From positions 248,001-312,000 of the forward strand of contig NZ_WHKF01000004.1 of NCBI RefSeq assembly GCF_009295825.1: a DNA stretch of 64,000 bases, written 5' to 3'. This document shows positions 16,160 through 24,823 of this stretch, piece by piece. The position numbers were made by a program, and so were the translations under genes. Under the pieces are notes generated by a model that was not told where the DNA came from, searched no databases, and saw only the letters and a list, made by a program, of their open reading frames with translations. The stretch is from Marinifilum sp. N1E240 (GTDB taxonomy: Bacteria; Bacteroidota; Bacteroidia; Bacteroidales; Marinifilaceae). Within the stretch, counting starts at the first letter, position 1. Every line of letters begins with the position of its first letter.

Positions 16160-17950
16160 ATGTCAAACATGGTTAATTTAACAATCAATGGAATAGCTGT
16201 TAGTGTTGAGGAAGGAAAAACAATTCTCGAGGCAGCAGAGAAACTCCATATAAAAATACCTACACTTTGTTACCATAAAGACCTTTGTGTTGCAGGAAAC
16301 TGCCGCGTTTGTGTGGTAGAGCAGGTTGGCAATAACAAGTTGGTTGCTTCTTGTGCAATGCCTGTTTCGGAAGGTATGGAAATCAATACCAATACCTTAA
16401 AAGTTCGAAATTGTCGCAAGCATATTATTGAGCTTTTACTTACCGAGCACAACGAAGAGTGTACCAAATGTTACCGTAATGGTCATTGCGAGCTTCAGGA
16501 ACTTTCGGCGGAATATCAGATTACGAATCAGGATTTTATAGATTTGGTTCCGGATAAGAATTACACCATTGATAAATTGTCTCCTGCTATTGAAAAGGAC
16601 GATTCCAAATGTATTCGTTGTCAGCGTTGTGTAAGAACTTGTGCCGAAATTCAATCGGTAGGTGCTATCGCTGTTGCTCATAAAGGAGCCGATATGAAGA
16701 TTTCTACTTTCTTCGACAGAGCTTTGGATGAGGTAGTTTGTACCAACTGTGGTCAGTGTATCGTTCATTGTCCAACCGGTGCTTTAACCGAAAAATCGTA
16801 TGTGGAGAGAGTTTGGGATGCTATTGCTTCTCCTGATACACATGTAGTGGTTCAAACAGCTCCTGCGGTAAGAGTAGGATTAGGTGAAGAGCTTGGTTTG
16901 CCTGCAGGAACAAGAGTAACCGGTAAAATGGTTTCTGCCTTACGTCGTTTAGGGTTCGATTCGGTTTTGGATACCGATTTTACGGCTGACCTGACCATTA
17001 TGGAAGAGGGAACAGAGCTGTTAACTCGTTTGAAGAGAGCTTTGGTTGATGATGATCCTGATGTAGCATTGCCTATGGCGACTTCTTGTTCTCCGGGTTG
17101 GGTGAAGTATATCGAGCACAAATATCCTGAGTATTTGCCAAATCTTTCGACTTGTAAATCGCCTCAGCAGATGTTTGGTGCGTTGGCAAAGACTTATTAT
17201 GCAAAGAATATAAAAGTCGATCCGCAAAATGTTATTTCTGTATCTATTATGCCTTGTACGGCTAAAAAGTATGAAGCAAATCGTCCGGAAATGAAGGATA
17301 GTGGATATAAAGATGTCGATTTTGTTCTGACAACAAGAGAATTGGCTGTGATGATTAAGCAGGCAGGTATCGAGTTTGAAAAATTAAATGATGAGAAGTT
17401 TGATTCCATTATGGGAACATCATCGGGTGCTGGAGTTATTTTTGGTGCTACAGGTGGTGTTATGGAAGCTGCTCTTCGTACGGCATACGAGATTGTTACT
17501 GGTAGAGAAGTTCCATTTGAGAATTTGGACATTCTTCCGGTTCGAGGATTGGATGGCGTTAAGGAAGCCATAATTCCAATTGAAGGAACAGTAGAAGAGT
17601 GGCGATTCCTTGAAGGAGCAGAATTGAAATGTGCCATTACAAATGGTCTGGAGAATGCACATAAATTAATGGAAGATATAAAGGCTGGAGACAGATTCTA
17701 TCATTTCATTGAGATTATGGCTTGTCCGGGTGGTTGTCTTGGTGGTGGTGGTCAGCCATATCCAGTCGACGATGCTGTTCGATTGAAGCGTATGGAAGCA
17801 TTATATGCTGAAGATGGAGATCTGCCAATCAGAAAATCGCATGAGAATCCTGAAATCGTTAAGATTTATAAAGAATTCTTAGAGGAACCTTTAAGCCACA
17901 AGTCTCACAAGTTGCTTCATACGTCCTATGTGAAGCGTGAGCAGTATTAA
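16160..17950 (+). CDS. [FeFe]-hydrogenase catalytic subunit (HydA/HndD type)
   Basis: 596 residues. Order of clusters: plant-type [2Fe-2S] ferredoxin domain (CYHKDLCVAGNCRVC), His-ligated [4Fe-4S] (H-x3-C-x2-C-x5-C in EHNEECTKCYRNGHC), two [4Fe-4S] (CIRCQRCVRTC; CTNCGQCIVHC), then the H-cluster domain. H-cluster motifs: TSCSPGW (308-314), MPCTAKKYE (364-372), MACPGGCLGGGGQP (520-533), and a small C-terminal subunit-like domain. It reversibly reduces protons to H2 in the cytoplasm, using NADH plus reduced ferredoxin. The first motif has Ser at the second Cys of TSCCP. No maturase genes (hydE, hydF, hydG) are in the window. Confidence 0.95.
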   Translation: MSNMVNLTINGIAVSVEEGKTILEAAEKLHIKIPTLCYHKDLCVAGNCRVCVVEQVGNNKLVASCAMPVSEGMEINTNTLKVRNCRKHIIELLLTEHNEECTKCYRNGHCELQELSAEYQITNQDFIDLVPDKNYTIDKLSPAIEKDDSKCIRCQRCVRTCAEIQSVGAIAVAHKGADMKISTFFDRALDEVVCTNCGQCIVHCPTGALTEKSYVERVWDAIASPDTHVVVQTAPAVRVGLGEELGLPAGTRVTGKMVSALRRLGFDSVLDTDFTADLTIMEEGTELLTRLKRALVDDDPDVALPMATSCSPGWVKYIEHKYPEYLPNLSTCKSPQQMFGALAKTYYAKNIKVDPQNVISVSIMPCTAKKYEANRPEMKDSGYKDVDFVLTTRELAVMIKQAGIEFEKLNDEKFDSIMGTSSGAGVIFGATGGVMEAALRTAYEIVTGREVPFENLDILPVRGLDGVKEAIIPIEGTVEEWRFLEGAELKCAITNGLENAHKLMEDIKAGDRFYHFIEIMACPGGCLGGGGQPYPVDDAVRLKRMEALYAEDGDLPIRKSHENPEIVKIYKEFLEEPLSHKSHKLLHTSYVKREQY

Positions 17951-17973
17951 TTATTAAGTAAGTTTGTAAAAAG

Positions 17974-18005
17974 AAAGATCCGGTGGAGACCGGATCTTTT
18001 GTTTT
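17974..18005 (+). terminator. terminator of the hydrogenase operon
   Basis: AAAGATCCGGT / ACCGGATCTTTT with loop GGAG, then a T-rich tail. Confidence 0.92.
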
Positions 18006-18017
18006 ATACTATTTTTT

Positions 18018-18331
18018 CTGCTCAAGCCGCAGGGGCTCTTCCTTTCTCCATTGCTGAGAAAGGAAGCAAAGAATCTAGGTCGCTTAAACCCAAACTGCTT
18101 CTACTTGAAAAACTTTAAGTGCAGCGAGGTGATCTTCGAACAAGTTCTCAGCTTCCCCGTCTTACTAAAAGTTATTCTGCATATAACCAGCTCGTCCTTA
18201 AGATGTCCTTAAAATCTTGAATAATTATAGGTAGTTTGTTTTTAGTTATACTAATCCTAAATGAACAATCTTTTTGAGACAGCCTCAATTGTATTATTTA
18301 ATAGTTATAACTACTAATCAGTTTCGTTTTT
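18018..18331 (+). repeat. ~310-bp repeat, array 1 unit 1
   Basis: Starts CTGCTCAAGCCGCAGGGGCT. Hairpin 1 is AGCC-N5-GGCT and hairpin 2 is CCTTTCTC-CATTGCT-GAGAAAGG. A body of about 130 bp shared with the units at 18332, 19780 and 20091 follows, then a variable tail. Confidence 0.9.
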
Positions 18332-18636
18332 CTGCTCAAGCCGCAGGGGCTCTTCCTTTCTCCATTGCTGAGAAAGGAAGCAAAGAATCTAGGTCGCTTA
18401 AACCCAAACTGCTTCTACTGGAAAAACTTTAAGTGCGGCGAGGTGATCTTCGAACAAGTTCTCAGCTTCCCCGTCTTACTAAAAGTTCTTCTTCGTATTA
18501 TCCGTTTGTCCTTAAGATGCCCAGTGAGAGACGAATTAGTATTGGAAGTTTACTTTAAACTAATAGTATTAAATAAGACCTTTCTTTTGAGACAATCTGT
18601 TTTATATAGTAGCTAAAGCTATTTCATCTATTCTTT
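18332..18636 (+). repeat. ~310-bp repeat, array 1 unit 2
   Basis: Same start and hairpins as the unit at 18018. The tail (TATAGTAGCTAAAGCTATTT) is shared with the units at 19780 and 20091. An 83-codon open frame across it is a by-product of the repeat. Confidence 0.9.
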
Positions 18637-18840
18637 CTGCTCAAGCCGCAGGGGGTTTTTACTTTTCCATTGATGAAAAGTAACAAAAATCTACGGCGCA
18701 TCTACTCAGTGACCCACCACGGCTCAAAAACGAATAGAAATAGATAGTCTCACTCGTTCCTCGTTCAACAGCATTTCTATTTTTCGTTTTTTCTACCTAT
18801 GGGTCCCCACTTTCGTAGCTGATGCCGGTCCCAAAACTTG
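18637..18840 (+). repeat. repeat family, variant unit downstream of kdsA
   Basis: Same opening, but hairpin 2 is TACTTTTC-CATTGAT-GAAAAGTA and the body is the variant found at 4049-4240 (GTGACCCACCACGGCT; CTACCTATGGGTCCCC). Confidence 0.85.
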
Positions 18841-18869
18841 TAGCTTGTAACTTGAGATTTGAAGCTTAA

Positions 18870-19688
18870 CTAAAACTGGTTGATTGTTTTTCGAATGGCA
18901 ACAAGCTTTGTAAGTAGATCTTCTAGGTAATCTAAATGCAACATATTGGCTCCATCAGATTTTGCATTGGCTGGATCTGGATGTGTTTCGATAAAGATTC
19001 CGTCGGCTCCAACAGCAATACCTGCTTTGGCAACAGTCTCGATTAATTCAGGACGACCGCCAGTTACACCACCAGCTTGATTTGGTTGTTGTAAGGAGTG
19101 AGTAATATCCAATACAACCGGGCAATTGTTTTCCTGCATTACTGGAATTCCTCTGTAGTCTACAATCATATCCTGGTAACCAAACATGTTACCGCGATCG
19201 GTTAATACAACCTGATCGTTTCCTGTTTCACGTACCTTATTCACTGCGAATTTCATCGATTCAGCAGCCAGGAATTGTCCTTTCTTGATGTTTACCACCT
19301 TACCGGTTTTAGCAGCAGCCACCAATAAATCGGTTTGACGACATAGGAACGCTGGAATCTGCAATACATCCACATATTCAGCAGCCATTGCTGCTTCTTC
19401 TGCACTGTGAATATCGGTTACGGTAGGAACGCCAAAAGTATCACTTACTTTCTTAAGGATTTTAAGTGCTTTCTCATCACCAATACCTGCAAAAGAATCT
19501 AATCTTGAGCGATTCGCTTTGCGGTACGATCCTTTAAAAATAAATGGAATTTCAAGTTTGTTGGTAATTTCAACAATTCTTTCAGCAATTTTCATTGCGA
19601 TTTCCTCACCTTCGATGGCGCAAGGACCAGCTAAAAGAAAGAAGTTACCGCTATCGGTATGTTTAATGTTCGGTATGTTTGCTATCAT
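18870..19688 (-). CDS. kdsA: 3-deoxy-8-phosphooctulonate synthase (KDO-8-phosphate synthase)
   Basis: Condenses PEP and arabinose-5-phosphate to KDO-8-phosphate, an early step of lipopolysaccharide inner-core synthesis in the cytoplasm. About 272 residues, full length. Family motifs: AGPCAIE near the N-terminus, FKGSYRKANRS, DRGNMFGYQDMIVD, DITHSLQQPNQ and IETHPDPANAKSDG. The Cys in AGPCAIE matches the metal-dependent type of the enzyme. The ATG at 19688 was chosen; a TTG further upstream (19712) lies inside the promoter -7 element and is unlikely. The gene is flanked on both sides by arrays of the same direct repeat. Confidence 0.95.
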   Translation of the reverse strand: MIANIPNIKHTDSGNFFLLAGPCAIEGEEIAMKIAERIVEITNKLEIPFIFKGSYRKANRSRLDSFAGIGDEKALKILKKVSDTFGVPTVTDIHSAEEAAMAAEYVDVLQIPAFLCRQTDLLVAAAKTGKVVNIKKGQFLAAESMKFAVNKVRETGNDQVVLTDRGNMFGYQDMIVDYRGIPVMQENNCPVVLDITHSLQQPNQAGGVTGGRPELIETVAKAGIAVGADGIFIETHPDPANAKSDGANMLHLDYLEDLLTKLVAIRKTINQF

Positions 19689-19709
19689 GATATTCAATTT
19701 TATTCTTGG

Positions 19710-19717
19710 CAAAAATA
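19710..19717 (-). promoter_or_regulatory. -7 promoter element of kdsA
   Basis: TATTTTTG on the minus strand, fitting TAnnTTTG, 22 bp before the ATG. It supports the start at 19688. Confidence 0.6.
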
Positions 19718-19779
19718 AGCAATTTTGCTTCTATTCTAATTATAGTGGGAATATTATTCTTCAGTTAAGAGTTGATTAT

Positions 19780-20090
19780 CTGCTCAAGCCGCAGAGGCTC
19801 TTCCTTTCTCCATTGATGAGAAAGGAAGTAAAGAATCTAGGACGCTTAAACCCAAACTGCTTCTACTTGAAAAACTTTAAGTGCGGCGGAGTGATCTTCG
19901 AACAAGTTCTCAGCTTCTCCGTCTTACTAAAAGTTCTTCTTCGTATTATCAGTTTGTCCTTAAGATGTCCCATAAGCCATGAATAGGTAAAAAGAAGTAT
20001 ACATTAAGTTATACTAGTAACCTAACAACATTTTATTGAAACAATCTCTTAAGTTTTATATAGTAGCTAAAGCAATTTCATCTATTCTTT
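19780..20090 (+). repeat. ~310-bp repeat, array 2 unit 1
   Basis: Starts CTGCTCAAGCCGCAGAGGCT, hairpin 2 with loop CATTGAT, then the body shared with the units at 18018, 18332 and 20091. Confidence 0.9.
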
Positions 20091-20400
20091 CTGCTCAAGC
20101 CGCAGAGGCTCTTCCTTTCTCCATTGATGAGAAAGGAAGCAAAGAATCTAGGACGCTTAAACCCAAACTGCTTCTACTTGAAAAACTTTAAGTGCGGCGG
20201 AGTGATCTTCGAACAAGTTCTCAGCTTATCCGTCTTACTAAAAGTTCTTCTTCGTATTATCCGTTTGCCCTTAAGATGCCCAGTAAGAGACGAATTAGTA
20301 TTGGAAGTTTGCTTTAAACTTATAGTATTAAATAAGACCATTCTTTTGAGGCAATCTGTTTTGTTTTATATAGTAGCTAAAGCTATTTCATCTATTTTTT
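20091..20400 (+). repeat. ~310-bp repeat, array 2 unit 2
   Basis: Full unit with the tail TATAGTAGCTAAAGC. Very similar to the unit at 18332, same orientation. Confidence 0.9.
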
Positions 20401-20466
20401 CTGCTCAAGCCGCAGAGGCTCTTCCTTTCTTTATTGATGAGAAAGGAAGCACAGAATTTGGCTTGC
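20401..20466 (+). repeat. repeat, array 2 unit 3 (truncated)
   Basis: Only the two hairpins and about 20 further bases remain. The homology stops at or just before the rarA stop codon (complement of 20467-20469). Confidence 0.85.
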
Positions 20467-21741
20467 TTAGAATCGATTTTTCCACCAGCCTTTTAATCGT
20501 TCCCAAATTTTTAATTCCTGAGGGTTTTGTTGAGGATAATAGAGTCTTTGATTCTTGATTTCATTTGGAAGAAACTGTTGATTTACAAAGTTTCCCGGAT
20601 AATCATGAGAGTACTTATAGTTGGTTCCATAATCGAGCTTCTTCATTAATTTAGTAGGAGCATTTCTTAAATGCAAAGGCACGGCAAGGTTTCCGGTTTC
20701 ACGAACCAGAGCTTGTGCTTTTCCTATTGCCAAATAAGAGGCATTACTTTTGGGTGATGTTGCCAGGTAAATGGCTGTTTCAGATAAGATAATTCTGGAT
20801 TCTGGCATTCCTACAACATTAACCGATTGAAAACAAGTATTAGCTAATAGTAGGGCATTGGGATTTGCCAATCCAATGTCTTCACTTGCCGATATCACCA
20901 AACGTCTGGCAATAAATTTCGCGTCTTCACCTCCTTCAATCATTCGGGCTAACCAATAAACGGCTGCATCGGGATCACTTCCGCGAATCGATTTGATTAG
21001 TGCCGAAGCGATATCGTAATGCTGTTCTCCATCTTTATCATACATCGATGGATTTTCTTGCAGTTCTTTCGTTACCAACTCATTCGTAATTGTAATTTCA
21101 TCGGTAGTTTGAGAGTTGATAACCAACTCAAGAATATTAAGAAGTTTACGAGCATCACCACCTGAAAATTTCAGTAAAGCATCCTTCTCCTGTATTTCAA
21201 TTTGTTTCTCTTTTAAGTAGTTGTCATTCTTTATTGCATGCTCTATCAATTGTACTAAATCTTCCTTCTCCTGAGCTTTCAGTACATACACCTGGCAACG
21301 TGACAAAAGAGGAGAAATCACTTCAAAAGAAGGATTTTCGGTGGTTGCACCAATAAGTGTAACCGTTCCATTTTCGACAGCACCAAGCAGTGAATCTTGC
21401 TGAGATTTGCTAAATCGATGAATCTCATCTATAAAAAGAATGGGATTGGGTGTGGAAAAGAACTTTTGTTTTTCAGCTTTCGAGATCACTTCCCGAACAT
21501 CTTTAACACCAGAATTAACAGCCGACAGCGTATAAAATGGCCTGTTCAACTGATTGGCGATAATCTTCGCCAAGGTCGTTTTGCCAACACCAGGAGGTCC
21601 CCATAAAATGAAAGAGGAGATATTTCCAGATTCGATCATTTTTCGAAGAACAGCTTTTTCTCCTACAAGATGTTTTTGACCAAGATAATTTTGAAGATCT
21701 GTTGGTCGTAGTCTTTCAGCTAATGGTTGATTTGGTGTCAT
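20467..21741 (-). CDS. rarA: replication-associated recombination protein A (RarA/MgsA AAA ATPase)
   Basis: 424 residues, clamp-loader-like AAA+ ATPase acting at stalled replication forks. Visible: Walker A GPPGVGKTT, Walker B ILFIDEIHRF, sensor 1 GATTENPSF, arginine-finger segment SPLLSRCQVY, and the C-terminal MgsA domain (GSDPDAAVYWLARMIEGGED; YKYSHDYPGNF). Full length. It lies 36 bp downstream of the TPR gene on the same strand, so the two may be cotranscribed. Its 3' end abuts a truncated repeat copy. Confidence 0.95.
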   Translation of the reverse strand: MTPNQPLAERLRPTDLQNYLGQKHLVGEKAVLRKMIESGNISSFILWGPPGVGKTTLAKIIANQLNRPFYTLSAVNSGVKDVREVISKAEKQKFFSTPNPILFIDEIHRFSKSQQDSLLGAVENGTVTLIGATTENPSFEVISPLLSRCQVYVLKAQEKEDLVQLIEHAIKNDNYLKEKQIEIQEKDALLKFSGGDARKLLNILELVINSQTTDEITITNELVTKELQENPSMYDKDGEQHYDIASALIKSIRGSDPDAAVYWLARMIEGGEDAKFIARRLVISASEDIGLANPNALLLANTCFQSVNVVGMPESRIILSETAIYLATSPKSNASYLAIGKAQALVRETGNLAVPLHLRNAPTKLMKKLDYGTNYKYSHDYPGNFVNQQFLPNEIKNQRLYYPQQNPQELKIWERLKGWWKNRF

Positions 21742-21777
21742 TTATTCTTATGGTATCTTGTTAAAGTAATGTTAAGG

Positions 21778-23760
21778 CTACTCCTTGTTACAATATCGTT
21801 TAATAACATTATAGGCATTTGGTAAGCCCAATTCGCCAGCTAAACTTAAATCTTCGTAAGCCAAATCTTTGTTTTCCAATATAAGATATACCAAACCACG
21901 GTTGTAATAGGCCTCTTTAAAGTTTGGATCCAACTGAATCACCCAATCGTAATCTACCAAAGCTTTTTTAAGCTGTTTAGATTTGGCATAGGCATTGGCT
22001 CTGTTGAATATTGAAAAAGTAAAGGAAGGATCAATTTGAATTGCGCGAGTGTAATCTTTAATTGCACTTCCGTAATCTACAATAACTTCATTATTTCCTT
22101 TTTTCTCTTCTGGTCTTAAACTAATAATCGTCTCGTCCGTCGATCCTACCGATTGTATGTAATCTGTCATGGCAACCAGAGCATTGGCTCTGTTGAAATA
22201 GGCCAAAGCAAATCCTGGCTCCTTTTCAATAGCTTTACTAAGATCTTCAATTGCATTGTTGTATTTCTTATCCATTAACTGATAAGTTCCTTTATGGAAA
22301 TATCCTTTTGGATTTTTAGAGTCAATCTGCTCATCCGCAATTTTCAATTGTTTATCTACTAATTTTTTCGGGTATCTTAACTGGCTGTTCGAAAGCGTAA
22401 AGGCAGGACTGTAATTCTGTTTTTGATTGTAATGCATGATCGTTTGATCGTAGTATTGAATTTTTCCTGCACGAAGGCTATCCATACTCAAATGAGTAAG
22501 ATGAAAGTTATCTTCCAGCTCAATACTTACATATTTATCCTGAACACGACCTTTTATGATTTTTTCGGTAAAGGACTCTCTTGAATTTAGGTCGATTAGT
22601 TTCTGGAAGTTTTCGGTGGTATCAACAAAGGCAGACATTGCACCTTCATTTTTCATCTTCTTGTACTTCTCAATAATCAGCAATGCCTGGTTTCTATCCT
22701 GGATTGCACCTTTGGGATTATTCAATTGACTCTTTACAGAAGCTCTGGCTAAATAAGCCTTGGCAAAATCGGGGTAGATTCTAATTGCAGTACTATAATC
22801 GGCAATGGCTCCATAGTAGTCACCAATATCTCTTTTAACAAATCCTCGATTAAAGTAGATCAACATGTTGTCAGGATTCATTTCCAATACACTATTGAAA
22901 TCATCGATTGCCGAGTTGTAATCACCGATTTCTGATCGTAAGAGAGCTCTATTGTAATAACAATGTGCGTTATTCGGATCAATTTCCAGAACTTTATTGT
23001 AATCGTCGAGTGTGGCTTGTAGATTTTTTAGTTCGTAGTTGGCAAAACCCCTGCTCATTAATACCCTGGTATTTTTAGGATCAATTTTTAAGGCACGATT
23101 GTAATCCATAATCGCTTCGTCGTATTCTTTTTTCTTAAATTTTAGATAGCCTCTATTTCCAAAAGCATTAGACGAAAAGTTGTTTAATTGAATTGCCTTA
23201 TTGCAATCCTGAATTGCCCCATCGGTATCATCTAAATGGTCACGAACCAGTGCTCTGTTTAAGTAGGCACCCATCAATTCCGGATCAATTTGAATTGCTT
23301 TTGAGTAGTTTTCGTTGGCTTCCTTGTATTTTTTTAAGGAGAACAAGCTGTTTCCTTTACTAAAATAGATGTCGGCATAATTGGGTTTAAATTCCAATGC
23401 CCGATTAAAATCAGCAATAGCTTGCGGGTATTTTTTCAAACTTTGTTTCGCAATCCCTCGATACAAGTAGGCGAAGGTGTAATTGGGATTTAATTCTATG
23501 GCTTTGGTGTAATCTACAATGGCTCCGTTAAAATCTTCCAGATACGATTTGGCTAACCCCCTGAAAAAGTAGGGCTCAGGAAGATAAGGTTTAACACGAA
23601 TGATATCATTGAATTTGGTTATTGCTTCGGTATAATCATCAAAATAAATGGCATTTCGTCCTTTATCGAATATATTGTTTGTGTTAAGCTGAGCCTTAAG
23701 TTGCACAGAGGAAATAGACAATGTAAATCCTAAGACTAAGAATATAAGTAACGCGCGCAT
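21778..23760 (-). CDS. secreted tetratricopeptide-repeat protein
   Basis: About 660 residues with a signal peptide (MRALLIFLVLGFTLS...LKAQ). At least ten consecutive TPR units follow, with the typical pattern A-Y-x-N-R-G-x-x-x-x-x-x-x-y-x-x-A-I-x-D-y-x-x-A-I-x-x-x-P. A non-TPR segment of about 100 residues (RVQDKYVSIELEDNF region) comes next, and two or three further TPR units close the protein. TPR arrays are protein-binding scaffolds; location is probably periplasm. Start: a TTG at 23799 lies within a -7 element (CAAATTTA on the plus strand, 23797-23804), so the ATG at 23760 is preferred; 23784 is an alternative. Confidence 0.8.
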   Translation of the reverse strand: MRALLIFLVLGFTLSISSVQLKAQLNTNNIFDKGRNAIYFDDYTEAITKFNDIIRVKPYLPEPYFFRGLAKSYLEDFNGAIVDYTKAIELNPNYTFAYLYRGIAKQSLKKYPQAIADFNRALEFKPNYADIYFSKGNSLFSLKKYKEANENYSKAIQIDPELMGAYLNRALVRDHLDDTDGAIQDCNKAIQLNNFSSNAFGNRGYLKFKKKEYDEAIMDYNRALKIDPKNTRVLMSRGFANYELKNLQATLDDYNKVLEIDPNNAHCYYNRALLRSEIGDYNSAIDDFNSVLEMNPDNMLIYFNRGFVKRDIGDYYGAIADYSTAIRIYPDFAKAYLARASVKSQLNNPKGAIQDRNQALLIIEKYKKMKNEGAMSAFVDTTENFQKLIDLNSRESFTEKIIKGRVQDKYVSIELEDNFHLTHLSMDSLRAGKIQYYDQTIMHYNQKQNYSPAFTLSNSQLRYPKKLVDKQLKIADEQIDSKNPKGYFHKGTYQLMDKKYNNAIEDLSKAIEKEPGFALAYFNRANALVAMTDYIQSVGSTDETIISLRPEEKKGNNEVIVDYGSAIKDYTRAIQIDPSFTFSIFNRANAYAKSKQLKKALVDYDWVIQLDPNFKEAYYNRGLVYLILENKDLAYEDLSLAGELGLPNAYNVIKRYCNKE

Positions 23761-23796
23761 TTGATTTTTTTTAGGGTGAGGCATAATTTTCGAATA

Positions 23797-23804
23797 CAAA
23801 TTTA
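23797..23804 (-). promoter_or_regulatory. -7 promoter element of the TPR gene
   Basis: TAAATTTG on the minus strand matches TAnnTTTG. Confidence 0.5.
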
Positions 23805-23917
23805 TAAAATTAATATTTCCTTCTTTTAATAATCACTCTATATAACAAAAAGTGAGCCTTTCTATTTTCATATCTTCTTAAAAAATCTTAAATTATATAG
23901 AAAGAAATTAACGAATT

Positions 23918-23923
23918 AGGAGG
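23918..23923 (+). promoter_or_regulatory. strong Shine-Dalgarno site of the cytidylate-kinase-like gene
   Basis: AGGAGG five bases before the ATG at 23929. It overlaps an in-frame GTG (23923), which excludes that codon as start. Such a strong site is uncommon in this window. Confidence 0.75.
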
Positions 23924-23928
23924 TGAAT

Positions 23929-24639
23929 ATGGACAATATTTTATTGAAATATATGGAAAAGCGGTACGAGTCTAAAATCATTGATCCTAAAAGGGAAATG
24001 TTTTGCGAAGGACCGGTTGTAACCATTTCTCGGGAATGTGGTTGTACTGCTATTAATATTGCGAATATGATGGCAGAAAAATTAAGCCACAAAACAGGAA
24101 AGAAATGGAATTGTTTAACCAAGGAGATTTTGGAGCGTTCTGCCCGGGAGTTAAATTTAGATCCTGCAAAACTTGAATATGTATTTAATTCTAAGGAGAA
24201 ATCTACCTGGGATGAAATTTTGGGTGCTTTGTCGAGTAAGTACTATCATAGTGACAGAAAGATTAAGAAAACAATTGCTGAGGTTGTGAAATCTTTCGCT
24301 TGCAAAGGCAACTGCATTATTATCGGTAGAGGTGGGGTTGTGCTTACTAATGATATTGAAAGATCTTTTCATATAAAATTGCAAGCACCATTGGAATGGA
24401 GAGCTACACAATTGCAGAAAATTTACAAGTTGAGCATGGATGAAATGATCAAATATGCAAATGATATAGATAAGAAAAGAGAGATCCTTAGGAATTACTT
24501 TAATAAGGAACCTCTTCCGAATACCGTTTTTGATGTCATTTTTAATTCAAAGCAAATTACCGATGAACAAATTGTTGACGCTAGCATTTCTTTAATGGAG
24601 AAAAAAGGAGTTTTGGGAAAACAAATTGTTATGGGTTGA
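23929..24639 (+). CDS. cytidylate kinase-like family protein
   Basis: About 236 residues. The P-loop-like region near the N-terminus is PVVTISRECGCTAINIANMM: it is the shape of the cytidylate-kinase-like family (PF13189, ISREyGSGG), but here it reads SRECGCTA, so the usual glycine-rich GSGG is absent. The IIGRGG motif in the middle (NCIIIGRGGVV) and a lid-like R-x3-Q-L-Q region are present. Nucleoside monophosphate kinase activity is plausible but not proven, since members of this family are poorly studied. Monocistronic, with its own terminator. Confidence 0.75.
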   Translation: MDNILLKYMEKRYESKIIDPKREMFCEGPVVTISRECGCTAINIANMMAEKLSHKTGKKWNCLTKEILERSARELNLDPAKLEYVFNSKEKSTWDEILGALSSKYYHSDRKIKKTIAEVVKSFACKGNCIIIGRGGVVLTNDIERSFHIKLQAPLEWRATQLQKIYKLSMDEMIKYANDIDKKREILRNYFNKEPLPNTVFDVIFNSKQITDEQIVDASISLMEKKGVLGKQIVMG

Positions 24640-24660
24640 TCGGTGTATTTTTAGATTTAT

Positions 24661-24693
24661 AAGGAGGTTTAGCAAAGCTAAACCTCCTTTTTT
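24661..24693 (+). terminator. terminator after the cytidylate-kinase-like gene
   Basis: AAGGAGGTTTAGC / GCTAAACCTCCTT stem of 13 bp with loop AAA and a T run. Confidence 0.95.
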
Positions 24694-24756
24694 AATGGGA
24701 TAGAACGAGAAAAGATATCCGTTTATCGAAAATACGATGGAAACTGAGGAAAATCG

Positions 24757-24786
24757 TTGTCTGAGATATTGATTTTACTATTTTTG
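24757..24786 (+). promoter_or_regulatory. promoter of the C1 peptidase gene
   Basis: TTG (24757-24759), 19-bp spacer, TATTTTTG (24779-24786), fitting the Bacteroidota consensus; 37 bp before the start codon. Confidence 0.65.
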
Positions 24787-24823
24787 CAACCGTTTGAATA
24801 GATTTTATAAATAGCAACAAGCA

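Noticed and set aside
16270-17662. Several open frames antisense or out of frame in the hydrogenase gene
   Set aside because: Shadows of a well-supported coding sequence with no own features.
18365-18616. 83-codon open frame across a repeat unit
   Set aside because: The same peptide-like translation recurs in units at 19780 and 20091 because the DNA repeats; no gene features.
19689-19712. TTG start for kdsA
   Set aside because: It overlaps the -7 element; the ATG at 19688 gives the usual family N-terminus.
19519-20558. 155- and 144-codon open frames overlapping kdsA and rarA
   Set aside because: They run antisense through kdsA or rarA and across repeats; same repeated translation.
23761-23799. 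Longer N-terminus of the TPR protein starting with TTG
   Set aside because: The TTG lies inside a -7 promoter element; the signal peptide starts at 23760.
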